From Leifsonia sp. SCN 70-46 (GTDB lineage: Bacteria > Actinomycetota > Actinomycetes > Actinomycetales > Microbacteriaceae), in contig MEFY01000002.1 of the NCBI GenBank assembly GCA_001725325.1, forward strand, positions 186,001-250,000: 64,000 nucleotides of DNA, given 5' to 3'. The translations under genes and the position numbers were made by a program. Positions 47,836 to 56,690 of this stretch are shown piece after piece. The notes beneath the pieces were generated by a model that was not told the origin of the DNA, did not search any database, and saw nothing but the letters and a program-made list of their open reading frames with translations. Numbering within the stretch: the first letter of the stretch is position 1; each line of letters begins with the position of its first letter.

Positions 47836-48819
47836 TCAGCCCTTCGTCGACCCCGCGAGGAGGCCGCGCACGAAGAAGCGCTGCAGGGCGAAGAACACGA
47901 TGAGCGGCACGATCATCGCGACGAACGCGCCGGCCGTGAGCAGGTACCAGTCCTGCCCGCGGTTGCCCGTGATCTCGCGCAGCACCTTGGTGATCGGCCC
48001 GACCGCCCCGTCCGCGAAGACGAGGGCGACCAGGAGGTCGTTCCACACCCACAGGAACTGGAAGATCGCGAACGACGCGATCGCCGGCATGGCGAGCGGC
48101 AGGACGATGCGGAAGAACGTCTGCCCGTGGCCGGCACCGTCGACGCGCGCGGCCTCGATGAGCTCGTGCGGGATCTCCGAGATGAAGTTGTGCAGCAGGA
48201 AGATCGCGAGCGGCAGGGCGAAGATCGTGTGCGCGATCCAGATCTGACCGTAGGAGTTGCCACCGGCGCCCAGCCCCTCGAACACCTCGACGCCGCCGAT
48301 CTTGAGGCCGCGCGCGAAGAGGCTCAGGAGCGGCACGAGCGCCATCTGGATCGGCACGACCTGCAGCGCGAACACCCCGATGAAGAGGATGTTGCGGCCG
48401 CGGAACGGGATCCACGCGAACGCGTACGCGGCGAGCGCCGCGATCACGAGCGGGAAGATCGACGCGGGGATCGTGATCGCGATCGAGTTGATGAACGACT
48501 GCCCGAGCGTGACCGTGGTCGCGGTTCCGCTCAGCACGGCCTCGTAGTTGCTCACCGTGAAGCCGGGGTTGACGAAGATCGACCACCACCCGCTCGTGTT
48601 GATGAGCTCCGGAGGGCGGAACGACGTGATGAGCAGGCCGAGCGTGGGCGTCGTCCACAGCACGGCGATGACGATCGCGGCGATCGTGGCGCCACGGCTC
48701 GTGAGGCGCTCCTTCGAGCGGCGGAGGGTGGGGCGCTCGTCGAGCTTCTCGCCGCGCTTGAGCTGGGCTTCGGTCTTCTTGTCGAGCGGGAGTCGCTCGA
48801 CCGGGGCTACGGCACTCAT
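47836..48819 (-). CDS. sugar ABC transporter permease (MalG type)
   Basis: 327 aa, six membrane helices. The EAA loop for the ATPase is HELIEAARVDGAGHGQTFFR; FALQRFFVRGLLAGSTKG at the end is typical of alpha-glucoside/maltose permeases. ATG overlaps the stop of the first permease gene as ATGA. No ATPase gene lies here; a shared MsiK-like ATPase elsewhere would be usual in actinobacteria. Confidence 0.92.
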   Translation of the reverse strand: MSAVAPVERLPLDKKTEAQLKRGEKLDERPTLRRSKERLTSRGATIAAIVIAVLWTTPTLGLLITSFRPPELINTSGWWSIFVNPGFTVSNYEAVLSGTATTVTLGQSFINSIAITIPASIFPLVIAALAAYAFAWIPFRGRNILFIGVFALQVVPIQMALVPLLSLFARGLKIGGVEVFEGLGAGGNSYGQIWIAHTIFALPLAIFLLHNFISEIPHELIEAARVDGAGHGQTFFRIVLPLAMPAIASFAIFQFLWVWNDLLVALVFADGAVGPITKVLREITGNRGQDWYLLTAGAFVAMIVPLIVFFALQRFFVRGLLAGSTKG

Positions 48820-49943
48820 CGGATCTCCTTCTGGAGGCGCATCTGGCGGACGTTGTAGATGATGATCGGCAGCACGAGGATGAACAGGATGACGGCGAAG
48901 GCCGACGCGCGTCCCTCCTCGAGCTTCTGCGCGTAGACGGCGTTCGCGAGGACGTTCGTGCCGTTGGCGCCGCCGGTCATCGTCTGCACGATGTCGAAGA
49001 CCTTGAGGGAGGCGATCGAGATCGTCGTGAGCACGACGATGAGCGAGCTGCGGATGCCCGGGACCGTGACGTTGGTGAACCGCTGCCAGGCGTTGGTGCC
49101 GTCGAGCTGCGCGGCCTCCATCTGCTCGGCGGGAACACCCTTGATGGCCGCCGAGAGCACCACCATCGCGAATCCTGTCTGCACCCAGATGAGGATGACC
49201 ATGAGGAACAGGTTGTTCCACGGCGCGATGTTGATGAAGTCGACGGGCTGCCCGCCGAAGAACGTGATGATGCCGTTCAGGAGGCCGATCTGCGGGGTGC
49301 CCGGGGCGTTGGCGTCGTAGACGAACTTCCAGATGATGGAGGCACCGACGAACGAGATGGCCATGGGCATGAACACGAGCGCCTTGAGGAACTTCTCACC
49401 GCGCGCCTTGTCGACGAACACCGCGTAGGCGAGGCCCGCGATCGTCGAGAAGGCGGGCACGACGAGCACCCAGATGATCGTGTTGATGATCGCGACGCGG
49501 TTCGACTCCTGGCCGAACACGTAGGCGAAGTTCTGGAACCCCACGAAGCTCGTGCCTCGGGAGTTCATGAACGCCTTGAAGAAGGTGGCGACCGTCGGGT
49601 AGACGAGTCCGATGGCGAGCAGGAAGACCGCGGGGCTCAGGAAGCCGACGAGCTGGAACAGGTAGCCAGCACCCTGCTTCGACCGGTAGTCGAGGAGGAA
49701 GAACAGCGCGCCCAGCACGGCCGCACCGGCGGCCGCCCACCAGATCGAGCCGAGGGCGAAGAAGATGCCGAGCGGCGCCAGGACGCAGACCAGCAGGCGG
49801 ATAACGGTGTACTGGCGACCCGTGCGCGGCGCGATCTCGATGAAGAAGATCACGATCCCGGCGACCGCGACGAACGCGGCCAGGATGAGCGGGATCTGCG
49901 CGAACGGGGGAAGTGTGGCCAGCCATTTCAGGAACCCTGACAT
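48816..49943 (-). CDS. sugar ABC transporter permease (MalF type)
   Basis: 375 aa. Extra N-terminal helices (QIPLILAAFVAVAGIVIFFI, IRLLVCVLAPLGIFFALGSI) precede the core permease, as in alpha-glucoside systems. EAA loop: EQMEAAQLDGTNAWQRFTNV. ATG at 49943 is chosen since GAAAGGA is then 5 nt upstream; an ATG at 49949 would touch that site. Follows the binding-protein gene after a gap with a hairpin. Confidence 0.92.
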   Translation of the reverse strand: MSGFLKWLATLPPFAQIPLILAAFVAVAGIVIFFIEIAPRTGRQYTVIRLLVCVLAPLGIFFALGSIWWAAAGAAVLGALFFLLDYRSKQGAGYLFQLVGFLSPAVFLLAIGLVYPTVATFFKAFMNSRGTSFVGFQNFAYVFGQESNRVAIINTIIWVLVVPAFSTIAGLAYAVFVDKARGEKFLKALVFMPMAISFVGASIIWKFVYDANAPGTPQIGLLNGIITFFGGQPVDFINIAPWNNLFLMVILIWVQTGFAMVVLSAAIKGVPAEQMEAAQLDGTNAWQRFTNVTVPGIRSSLIVVLTTISIASLKVFDIVQTMTGGANGTNVLANAVYAQKLEEGRASAFAVILFILVLPIIIYNVRQMRLQKEIR

Positions 49944-50002
49944 GGACATCCTTTCGAGTACGACGGTGGACTCGGTGCGTTTTCGAGACTAGGGGGAAGA
50001 GG

Positions 50003-50034
50003 AGGGCCGACGGAAGGTGTCTTCCGCCGGCCCT
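50003..50034 (-). terminator. hairpin between binding-protein and permease genes
   Basis: AGGGCCG-A-CGGAAG (50003–50016) pairs with CTTCCG-C-CGGCCCT (50021–50034) around a GTGT loop, 13 bp after the binding-protein stop. Such partial stops keep binding protein more abundant than permease. Confidence 0.7.
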
Positions 50035-50047
50035 CGGGTACTACTGG

Positions 50048-51382
50048 TTACTCAGACGGCCACGATGCTTCGATGTTGCTGAGCACCTCGTCCGTGGACT
50101 TGCCGTTCACCCAGTCGACCATGCCGGTCCAGAAGGTGCCCGCACCGACCACGCCCGGCATCAGGTCAGATGCGTCGAAGCGGAAGGTCGTGTTCGGGTC
50201 CTGGAGGATCTTGATGGCCTCCTGGAGGATGGGGCTCGAGGCGTTGGACGCGTCGAGGCCCTTGTTGGCGGAGATGACGCCACCGAGTGCGACGCGGCTG
50301 TTGGCCCAGTCGGCGCTCGAGAGGTACTCCTGCACCTTGATGGTGTCGGCGTCGTTCGAGAAGGCGGCGACGATCTCGCCACCACCCGTCACGGCGGGGG
50401 CACCGGCGGTCTCACCCGGGAGGATGAAGGCCCAGATGTCGGCGTCCGGTCCGACCGTGGCGTTGCCGTTGGCCGGGTCCTGGATGAAGCCGTCGTAGAA
50501 CGACGCCTGGTGGTGCAGGGCGCACGAGCCGTCGCCGAGGGCGCGGGCCGGGTCACCGAACGGGGTCGTGTTGATCGACTTGACGTCGCCGAAGCCCGCG
50601 TTCACGTAGTCCGGGTTCAGCAGGATCTCGCCCACCGAGTCGAACGCCGACTTGATGGCCGGGTCGTTGAACGGGATCTCGTGCTTGACCCACTGGTCGT
50701 AGACGTCGGGGCCGGCCTGGCGCAGGACGAGGTCCTCCACCCAGTCGGTTCCGGGCCAGCCGGTCGCCGCGTCAGAGCCGAAGCCGGCGCACCACGGGGC
50801 CGTGCCGGTCTTGGACTGGATCGTCTTGGTCAGGTCGAGAAGCTCCTGCCACGTGGTGGGAACCTCGACACCCCACTCCTTGAACTGCGAGGGCGAGTAC
50901 CAGACGAAGCCCTTGACGCTCGCCATGAGGGGCGCGCCGTAGAGCGTGCCGTCGACGGTCGCGTAGCCGGCCCAGTCCGTGGACCAGTTGTCGGCGACGT
51001 TCTTCGAGACACCCTCGGGGGCGGGCTGCACGTAGCCGCGCGACGCGAGGTCGGCCAGGAGGCCGGGCTGCGGGAAGATCGCGAGGTCGGGGGCGGTGCC
51101 GCCCTGCGCGCGCGTACCGATCTGAGCCTCGAACTCCTTCGACCCCTCGTACTGGATGTCGATGTTGTTGGCCTTCTCCCAGTCGGCCCACGACTGCTCG
51201 AGCAGGTCGGCCTCGGTGTCCTGGATGGTGCCGTAGACGGTGACGACGCCGTCGGCCTCGCCGGCGTCTCCGGGGCCGCTGCCGGTGTCTCCACCATCAG
51301 CCGAGCAGCCCGCGAGAGCGAGTCCGGCGACAGCGAGAACGGCGAGCGGTGCTGCGAAGCGGCGGTGCACAGTGAAACTCAT
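50048..51382 (-). CDS. sugar ABC transporter substrate-binding lipoprotein
   Basis: 444 aa. Lipoprotein signal with lipobox LALAGC (Cys26). The mature protein is a type 1 sugar-binding fold: DLAIFPQPGLLADLASRGYV, YATVDGTLYGAPLMASVKGF, CAGFGSDAATGWPGTDWVED, resembling alpha-glucoside-binding proteins. AGGAGGA precedes the ATG. The promoter overlaps two LacI-type operators, and a LacI gene is divergent, so expression should be sugar-induced. Confidence 0.93.
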   Translation of the reverse strand: MSFTVHRRFAAPLAVLAVAGLALAGCSADGGDTGSGPGDAGEADGVVTVYGTIQDTEADLLEQSWADWEKANNIDIQYEGSKEFEAQIGTRAQGGTAPDLAIFPQPGLLADLASRGYVQPAPEGVSKNVADNWSTDWAGYATVDGTLYGAPLMASVKGFVWYSPSQFKEWGVEVPTTWQELLDLTKTIQSKTGTAPWCAGFGSDAATGWPGTDWVEDLVLRQAGPDVYDQWVKHEIPFNDPAIKSAFDSVGEILLNPDYVNAGFGDVKSINTTPFGDPARALGDGSCALHHQASFYDGFIQDPANGNATVGPDADIWAFILPGETAGAPAVTGGGEIVAAFSNDADTIKVQEYLSSADWANSRVALGGVISANKGLDASNASSPILQEAIKILQDPNTTFRFDASDLMPGVVGAGTFWTGMVDWVNGKSTDEVLSNIEASWPSE

Positions 51383-51433
51383 ACTTCCTCCTCGTTGAGG
51401 TTGGTGATTGCAAGGTGGATACCGCACCGTTTC

Positions 51434-51489
51434 GGGAACCGGTTCCACGTCACAAGCTAGGGCAACGCAACGGTCAATGCAAGCGCTTG
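51434..51489 (-). promoter_or_regulatory. sugar-import operon promoter with two operators
   Basis: Minus-strand -35 TTGCAT (51482–51477), 17-bp spacer, -10 TAGCTT (51459–51454). Operator CAAGCGCTTG (51480–51489) overlaps the -35; operator GGAACCGGTTCC (51435–51446) overlaps the expected start point. Both are perfect CG-centred palindromes as LacI proteins bind. Confidence 0.75.
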
Positions 51490-51534
51490 GCATGACTGGT
51501 TGCCTAGCGAGTCCGAGTTGTTACCGGAATTGCT

Positions 51535-51608
51535 GGGAGCGCTCCCACGAAGTCCGCACACTAGGGGACTCGTCAACTCTGGAACCGGTTCCACAATCGC
51601 ACTATGCT
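51535..51608 (+). promoter_or_regulatory. LacI gene promoter with two operators
   Basis: GGGAGCGCTCCC (51535–51546) and GGAACCGGTTCC (51581–51592) precede -10 TATGCT (51603–51608). The second operator is identical to the one at the import promoter and lies over the -35/spacer, so the regulator probably controls itself. Confidence 0.7.
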
Positions 51609-51641
51609 GTGCTCCGTCCACTCATCGGCGAAGGGAGATGC

Positions 51642-52658
51642 ATGAGCGCGCTCAGCGACGTCGCCCGCATCGCCCAGGTGTCGAAGGCCACGGCATCCCG
51701 CGCCCTGAGCGGCAACGGCTACGTCTCCGCCGAGACGAGGGACCGAGTCGTGGCCGCCGCGGCGACCATCGGGTACGTCGTCTCGTCCAACGCCTCGAGC
51801 CTCGTCACCGGCCGCACGCGCAACGTCGGGGTGGTCATCCCCCACATCAACCGCTGGTACTTCGGCGACGTGCTCGAGGGCATCGAGTCGGCGCTCATCG
51901 CCGCCGGCTACGACCTGACCCTCTACCGGCTGAGCTCCGACGCGGCCGAGCGCCGGCGCGTCTTCGAGTACTTCCTCGTGCGCAAGCGCGTCGACGCCGT
52001 CATCGCCGTGGGCATCGAGCTCACGCCGCACGAGGTGGGCCTGCTCGGCGGGCTCGCGAAGCCGATCGTCGGCATCGGCGGGCCCATCCAGGGCATCCCC
52101 ACCCTGAGCATCGACGACGTCGCGGCCGCGGCCCTCGTGACCGAGCACCTCATCAGCCTCGGCCACACGAGCATCATGCACTTCGGCGGCGACCAGCAGA
52201 GCGAGATGGACTTCCGCGTGCACTCCCAGCGCCTGGCGGGGTTCCGGCAGGCGATGGATGCGGCCGGCCTCGCGTCGGGGGACGACACGTTCCGCGCCAC
52301 CGAGCTCTCGATGCCGGGCGGCTACGAGCTCGCCCTCTCGGTGCTCGCCGACCCGCGGACCCGGCCCACGGCCATCGTCGCCGGCTCGGACGAGGTCGCG
52401 ATCGGCACGATAGTCGCCGCCCGCCAGCTGGGCATCCACGTGCCCGCGCAGCTCTCGGTGGTGGGCATCGACGGGCACGAGCTCGCGCCCATGTTCGGCC
52501 TCACGACGCTCGCGCAGGATCCGGGCGCCCAGGGCGCCTCGGCGGTCGAGCAGGTCATGGCCGAGCTCGACGGCGAGAGCGCGGCCGTCAGGGCCTGGAC
52601 GCCCTACCCCGTGCGGCTCGAGGTGCGGTCGAGCACGACGGCCCCACTGACCGCGTAG
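51642..52658 (+). CDS. LacI-family regulator of the sugar-import operon
   Basis: 338 aa. Helix-turn-helix LSDVARIAQVSKATASRALS, hinge VVSSNASSLVTGRTRNVGVV, then a sugar-binding core with AGSDEVAIGTIVAARQLGIH. ATG at 51642 with GAAGGGAG upstream. Divergent from the import operon, with four CG-centred palindromes between them; it is the obvious repressor, released by the imported sugar or a product. Confidence 0.93.
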   Translation: MSALSDVARIAQVSKATASRALSGNGYVSAETRDRVVAAAATIGYVVSSNASSLVTGRTRNVGVVIPHINRWYFGDVLEGIESALIAAGYDLTLYRLSSDAAERRRVFEYFLVRKRVDAVIAVGIELTPHEVGLLGGLAKPIVGIGGPIQGIPTLSIDDVAAAALVTEHLISLGHTSIMHFGGDQQSEMDFRVHSQRLAGFRQAMDAAGLASGDDTFRATELSMPGGYELALSVLADPRTRPTAIVAGSDEVAIGTIVAARQLGIHVPAQLSVVGIDGHELAPMFGLTTLAQDPGAQGASAVEQVMAELDGESAAVRAWTPYPVRLEVRSSTTAPLTA

Positions 52659-52662
52659 TGCC

Positions 52663-52726
52663 TACCCACCCTGCTGGTGGGTATTCGAGAACCCGGCCGG
52701 CGGTCCGAAAAAGTCGCCGGCCGGGT
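52663..52726. terminator. two hairpins between convergent genes
   Basis: TACCCACC (52663–52670)/GGTGGGTA (52676–52683) with a 5-nt loop, then ACCCGGCCGGCG (52691–52702)/CGCCGGCCGGGT (52715–52726) with a 12-nt loop. They fill the 77-bp gap and probably serve one gene each. Confidence 0.75.
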
Positions 52727-52735
52727 CCTCTGGGG

Positions 52736-54763
52736 TCACACCTCGCGCGCCCCCGAACGGCGCCGGACGAGGCTGATCCCCACAAGCACGAGACCGAACT
52801 GCAGGAACCCGAGTCCCGCCATCGTCGGCGTCATTGTGCTTGCGCCTGTGTATGCGAGCGTGGGGAGGTCGCACAGGATGAGCTGGATGGTCCCCGAGGC
52901 GGTCAGCGTCTTGGTCGCGTTGGCCACGGTGATCGTGTAGTTGGTGCCGACCGGGAGGTCGGTGAACTGGAGGGAGGCGCTCGGCTGGGTCGCCGTGATC
53001 GTCTGGGCGGGCACCCCGGTGACCGGGGAGCCGTCGGACGTCTTCGTGACCGTCACCGTGTAGGTCTCACCCACGATGAGCTTGTTCACACCCACCGTGA
53101 TCGTCGAGACCGTGAGCACCGTGCACTGCGGCTGCGTGAGGAACACGCCGGGGTTGCCGGGGCAGTCCTTGAGCGTGATGTCGGCGGCCGCCTTGATGTC
53201 GGGCAGGGCCTGGTCCACGACGAGCACCCGATAGGAGACTCCCGGCTTCAGGTTGTTCCACGTCACGACGATGGGGTTGCTGTCGACACGACCCTGCGGG
53301 GGCTGGGGGTTGTCCGCGACCGGGGCGACCACACCGTTCTCGAGGAGCGTGATCACGTACTGGCGGTAGGGGGTGATGCCCGTCACGCTCGCCGTGATCG
53401 AGGCCGAGCCACCGGGCACCGAGCACTGGGCGGGATCGATCGAGACCTCGACCTGCGTCGGGCAGCCGAGGAGCTGCACGATGGTGCTCGACTGCGGTCC
53501 GCCGGGGGTTGTCGTGTCGGTGATGGCCACCGTGTACGAGCCCGCCGGGAAGGCCGTCAGCGTGTCCGACCACGTGGAGGACGTCGCCGGAGTGAGCGCC
53601 GTCGTGTACACGGTCGGCGTGGGGTCACCGGGCGCCGTCGCGTTCTGGACGACGGTCAGGGTGTAGGAGCGACCGGGGACGAGCGTCGTGGTGTTCCACG
53701 AGATGGAGCCGTTCGGAACTCCGTTCGTCGAGGTGCACGACACCCCCGTCACGTCGACGGAGAACCGGACCGGACACGGGAGGAGTGTGACCGGGTTGCT
53801 CAGCTTCGAGGTGTTGTCGGACACGTCCAGGATGCTCACGGTGTACGTGCCGCCCGGGTTGGCCGAGAACGAGGTGGAGTAGCTCGGGCCCGCTGCCACG
53901 AACGGAGTGTCGGTCGGAGCGCCGCCGGCCGCGCTGATCAGCGACAGCACATAGTTGCGTCCGGGCACGAGGCCGGAGGCCGTCACGTTGACGAAGCCCT
54001 CTGCGGGGCCGTCCAGCGTGCACTGCGTGAGGGTGATGTCGAACACCGGATCCTCGGGGCAGCCGATCGCCAGCACCGTGTCGGAGTCGCTCAGGCCGCT
54101 CGTGGTGTCGGTGAGCGTCGCCGTGTACTCGAAGCCCGGATCGAGGTCGGGCCAGGCGTAGCTCGTGGTCTGCACGGGCTGGTCGCCGCTGTCGTAGCCG
54201 TTGGTGCCCGTGAGGCGCACGGTGTAGGCGTGCGACGGGTCGAGCGGCGAGATGGTCGCCGTCACGGTCGCGAGGTCGCCCTTGTGCATGCACTGGGTGG
54301 CCGTGACGCCGATGTCGGGCGTCGAGCATCCCTTGGTCGTGTCGGACCATCCGTAGTCCCACTCGGTGCCGTTCGTGCCGTCGGGAGCGTCGATCTGGGC
54401 GGAGAACGACCAGGCGATGCTCGGGTCGGCGAAGTAGAACCACTCGTCGAAGGTCGCGCCGAACGTGCGGTTCTCGACGCGGTCGCTGCCGTCGGGGTTG
54501 CCGCCCGTGATCGTCACGGAGACGGTGTTGACGACCGTGTCGTTGTAGTCCCAGGCCTGGACGTGCACGCCCGTGCAGTCCGAGTTGATCGCGGGGGTGT
54601 GCGCGGAGGCGGAGGACACCGCGGCGACCGCGATGCCGGAGCCCGCGAAGAGGGCGATGGCGATGCCCGCGGCCACGGCGACGCCGCCGCGTCGACGACG
54701 ACCGGTCGAGCTGTCGAAGCGCTCACGGCGCAGTGAACGGAGTCGGGTGAGTAGACGCTGCAT
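52736..54763 (-). CDS. secreted LAYTG-anchored repeat protein with paired cysteines
   Basis: 675 aa. Basic N-terminus (RRERFDSSTGRRRRGG), membrane/signal helix (about 27–52), then a Thr/Ser-rich extracellular part made of five or six β-repeats of 80–95 residues, each opening with a Cys (LTQCTLDG, VSCTSTNG, PAQCSVPG, PQCTVLT) and closing with another (VTLLPCP, VQLLGCP, ITLKDCP). The sorting signal DLPTLAYTG (LAYTG at 636–640), helix and RRR ends it, matching the two proteins near 4–6 kb though the repeats differ. Start ATG 54763 has a weak ribosome site. Divergent from LuxR at 55005. Confidence 0.85.
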   Translation of the reverse strand: MQRLLTRLRSLRRERFDSSTGRRRRGGVAVAAGIAIALFAGSGIAVAAVSSASAHTPAINSDCTGVHVQAWDYNDTVVNTVSVTITGGNPDGSDRVENRTFGATFDEWFYFADPSIAWSFSAQIDAPDGTNGTEWDYGWSDTTKGCSTPDIGVTATQCMHKGDLATVTATISPLDPSHAYTVRLTGTNGYDSGDQPVQTTSYAWPDLDPGFEYTATLTDTTSGLSDSDTVLAIGCPEDPVFDITLTQCTLDGPAEGFVNVTASGLVPGRNYVLSLISAAGGAPTDTPFVAAGPSYSTSFSANPGGTYTVSILDVSDNTSKLSNPVTLLPCPVRFSVDVTGVSCTSTNGVPNGSISWNTTTLVPGRSYTLTVVQNATAPGDPTPTVYTTALTPATSSTWSDTLTAFPAGSYTVAITDTTTPGGPQSSTIVQLLGCPTQVEVSIDPAQCSVPGGSASITASVTGITPYRQYVITLLENGVVAPVADNPQPPQGRVDSNPIVVTWNNLKPGVSYRVLVVDQALPDIKAAADITLKDCPGNPGVFLTQPQCTVLTVSTITVGVNKLIVGETYTVTVTKTSDGSPVTGVPAQTITATQPSASLQFTDLPVGTNYTITVANATKTLTASGTIQLILCDLPTLAYTGASTMTPTMAGLGFLQFGLVLVGISLVRRRSGAREV

Positions 54764-54882
54764 CGGGTATGCCGCTTTCGGGTAAGCAACTCCTCGCCAC
54801 CTGCGGACGTCGGCGGTTTGGGGGCACGTCGGTCCGGCGGGGAGCTGATCGGGTAAGTCCGCGCGTTCGGGGGATGCGCGAG

Positions 54883-54959
54883 CAGTCCCCATTATGGGGG
54901 CCGCGTTCGCCCTCGCGCAACAAGAAGGGTCCGCGAAACGGGGGACAAATTGTTTCCCC
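54883..54959. promoter_or_regulatory. candidate operators between LAYTG gene and LuxR gene
   Basis: CAGTCCCCATTATGGGGG (54883–54900) contains the perfect palindrome CCCCAT-T-ATGGGG. GGGGACAAATTGTTTCCCC (54941–54959) is a second, imperfect dyad. The first recurs at 15 of 18 positions at 56655–56672, ahead of a candidate small RNA. Probably bound by the adjacent LuxR protein. Confidence 0.55.
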
Positions 54960-54989
54960 AACGTCCCCCCGTGCCGACTCCGAACCACG

Positions 54990-54995
54990 TAGAGT
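54990..54995 (+). promoter_or_regulatory. -10 box of the LuxR gene
   Basis: TAGAGT, 9 nt before the GTG at 55005; the same 9-nt spacing as TAGACT before the LuxR gene at 6859. Confidence 0.5.
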
Positions 54996-55004
54996 CACGT
55001 GCAC

Positions 55005-56618
55005 GTGGGAAGGGGTCTCGAGATCCGCGAGATGTATACCGCGGGCGAGGAGTCGTCGATCGACGACCTCGTCGCCCTCGCCGCGGCCGATGGCGATACG
55101 GCGATCCTCGTCCGCGCCCTCCGGATCTCCTGGACCACGCTCGTCGGCCGGCACGGCTCGCAGCTGCGCGCGATCATCGACGGGCTCGACCCCGCGCTGT
55201 GGGACGCGGACCCCTGGCTCATCGGCGCGTACGCGGCGAGCTGGCGCTCGGTGGGCTCGACGAGCCGGTCTGCCGCACTGCCCTACTTCGACGCTGCATT
55301 CAGCGCGATGTCGGATGCGACGCCGCTCGCCGCGCGCATCGGGGTCGAGCTGCACTACTCGGCGTGCCTCAGGTCGCTCGGAAGGCTCGCGGATGCCCTC
55401 GCCGCCGCCGACCGCGCGGCCGACCTCGTCGCGCCGGACACGACGATGCCGCTCGCGTGGCGCATCCGCTTCGGCGCGAAGGCCGCCCTGCAGCGCGGCA
55501 TCACGCTGTACCACCTGGGTGACTACGACTCCGCCGAGACCGACCTGCGCCGCGCCGCGGGGCTCGCGGAGTCGCACATGCTGCTCGAGGAGCGCGTGGA
55601 GTGCTTCTCCGCCCTCGCGATGCTCGAGTACTCCTTGGGCGAGTTCGCCTCCGCATCGGGGTACGCGGCGCGCACGCGCGACGCTGCCGACGGCACGGGC
55701 CTGCTCGAGACGCGGTTCGGCGCCGCGGCGCTCGTCGCCGAGCTGCTCATGTGCGTGGAGCGCAACGAGCTCGACGGCGCGCTCGCACTCACCGAGCCCG
55801 TGGGCGTCGCGGCCGAGCGCAGCGACTGGGAGCCGCTCGCCTACTACTCGCGCGCGGCCGTCTCCATCATCAGCGAGACCTACGTCGAGGGGCTCGACCT
55901 GCTGCGCAGAGGGCTGCAGTCCTACCGGCAGTGGACCCCTCCCGGCTCGATCGTCACCGTCTCCGAGGGGCTGCGCGCCACACTGCTCCTCCGCCTCGGC
56001 CAGACCGACACGGCATGGGACATCCTCGGCGCGCTCGTGCCGACGCAGCACCACGCCAACTGCCCCGGCCGGTTCATCGCGCACCTCAGGTTCATCACCG
56101 GGGATTCCGCCGGAACCCTCGCCGCCCTCGCCGACTGCGTGGCGCTCGGCGACGCGCACTCGAGCCGCACGCTCGTCGACGTGCACCTGCTGCTCGCCGC
56201 CGCCCGCTACCGGCTGGGCGAGCCCGCGGTGGCCGACCTCTCCTTCGACCGGGCGCTCCTGCTCGCGTCGCACAACGGCATGCGCATCCCGTTCCGGCTC
56301 GTGCCGCAGGAGACCATGCGCACGATGCTCGAGCGCGCCACGGAACGCCCGCAGCCCGATGCCGTGCGCGACCTGTTCACCGACATCGACGACTGGGGCA
56401 CCACCCACAGCAGCGACGACGGCGTGCAGCTCAGCGACCGCGAGCGCGACATCGTGCGCGCCCTCGTGCGCGGCAGCACGGTGGGGCAGATCGCCGACGA
56501 GCTCTACATCTCGGTCAACACCGTCAAGTCGCACGTGAAGAGCGTGTACCGCAAGCTCGGCGTGAGCTCGCGGCAGGCTGCGGTCAAACGCGCGAGAGAG
56601 CTCGGGCACCAGCTCTAA
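55005..56618 (+). CDS. LuxR-family regulator with TPR-like helical N-terminus
   Basis: 537 aa. No Walker motifs: residues ~15–460 are an all-helical, TPR-like region (e.g. YFDAAFSAMSDATPLAARIG). The C-terminal LuxR domain is at 476–537 (LSDRERDIVRALVRGSTVGQ, SVNTVKSHVKSVYRKLGVSS). GTG at 55005 fits a near-leaderless transcript; GTG 54999 and ATG 55032 are alternatives. Divergent from the LAYTG gene at 52736 and followed by a candidate small RNA whose promoter carries the same motif as the shared intergenic region. Likely activator of one or both. Confidence 0.88.
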   Translation: MGRGLEIREMYTAGEESSIDDLVALAAADGDTAILVRALRISWTTLVGRHGSQLRAIIDGLDPALWDADPWLIGAYAASWRSVGSTSRSAALPYFDAAFSAMSDATPLAARIGVELHYSACLRSLGRLADALAAADRAADLVAPDTTMPLAWRIRFGAKAALQRGITLYHLGDYDSAETDLRRAAGLAESHMLLEERVECFSALAMLEYSLGEFASASGYAARTRDAADGTGLLETRFGAAALVAELLMCVERNELDGALALTEPVGVAAERSDWEPLAYYSRAAVSIISETYVEGLDLLRRGLQSYRQWTPPGSIVTVSEGLRATLLLRLGQTDTAWDILGALVPTQHHANCPGRFIAHLRFITGDSAGTLAALADCVALGDAHSSRTLVDVHLLLAAARYRLGEPAVADLSFDRALLLASHNGMRIPFRLVPQETMRTMLERATERPQPDAVRDLFTDIDDWGTTHSSDDGVQLSDRERDIVRALVRGSTVGQIADELYISVNTVKSHVKSVYRKLGVSSRQAAVKRARELGHQL

Positions 56619-56654
56619 TCACCCCTCGATCACCCGCCATTCACCCGGTTTTCC

Positions 56655-56684
56655 CAGTCCACATTTGGGGGGACTCGCTAGCCT
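56655..56684 (+). promoter_or_regulatory. small-RNA promoter with operator in place of -35
   Basis: CAGTCCACATTTGGGGGG (56655–56672), matching 54883–54900 at 15 of 18 bases, then 6 bp, then -10 TAGCCT (56679–56684). With a 17-bp spacer the -35 hexamer would fall inside the motif and does not match consensus, the arrangement of a promoter needing an activator at -35. Confidence 0.5.
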
Positions 56685-56690
56685 TACCTC

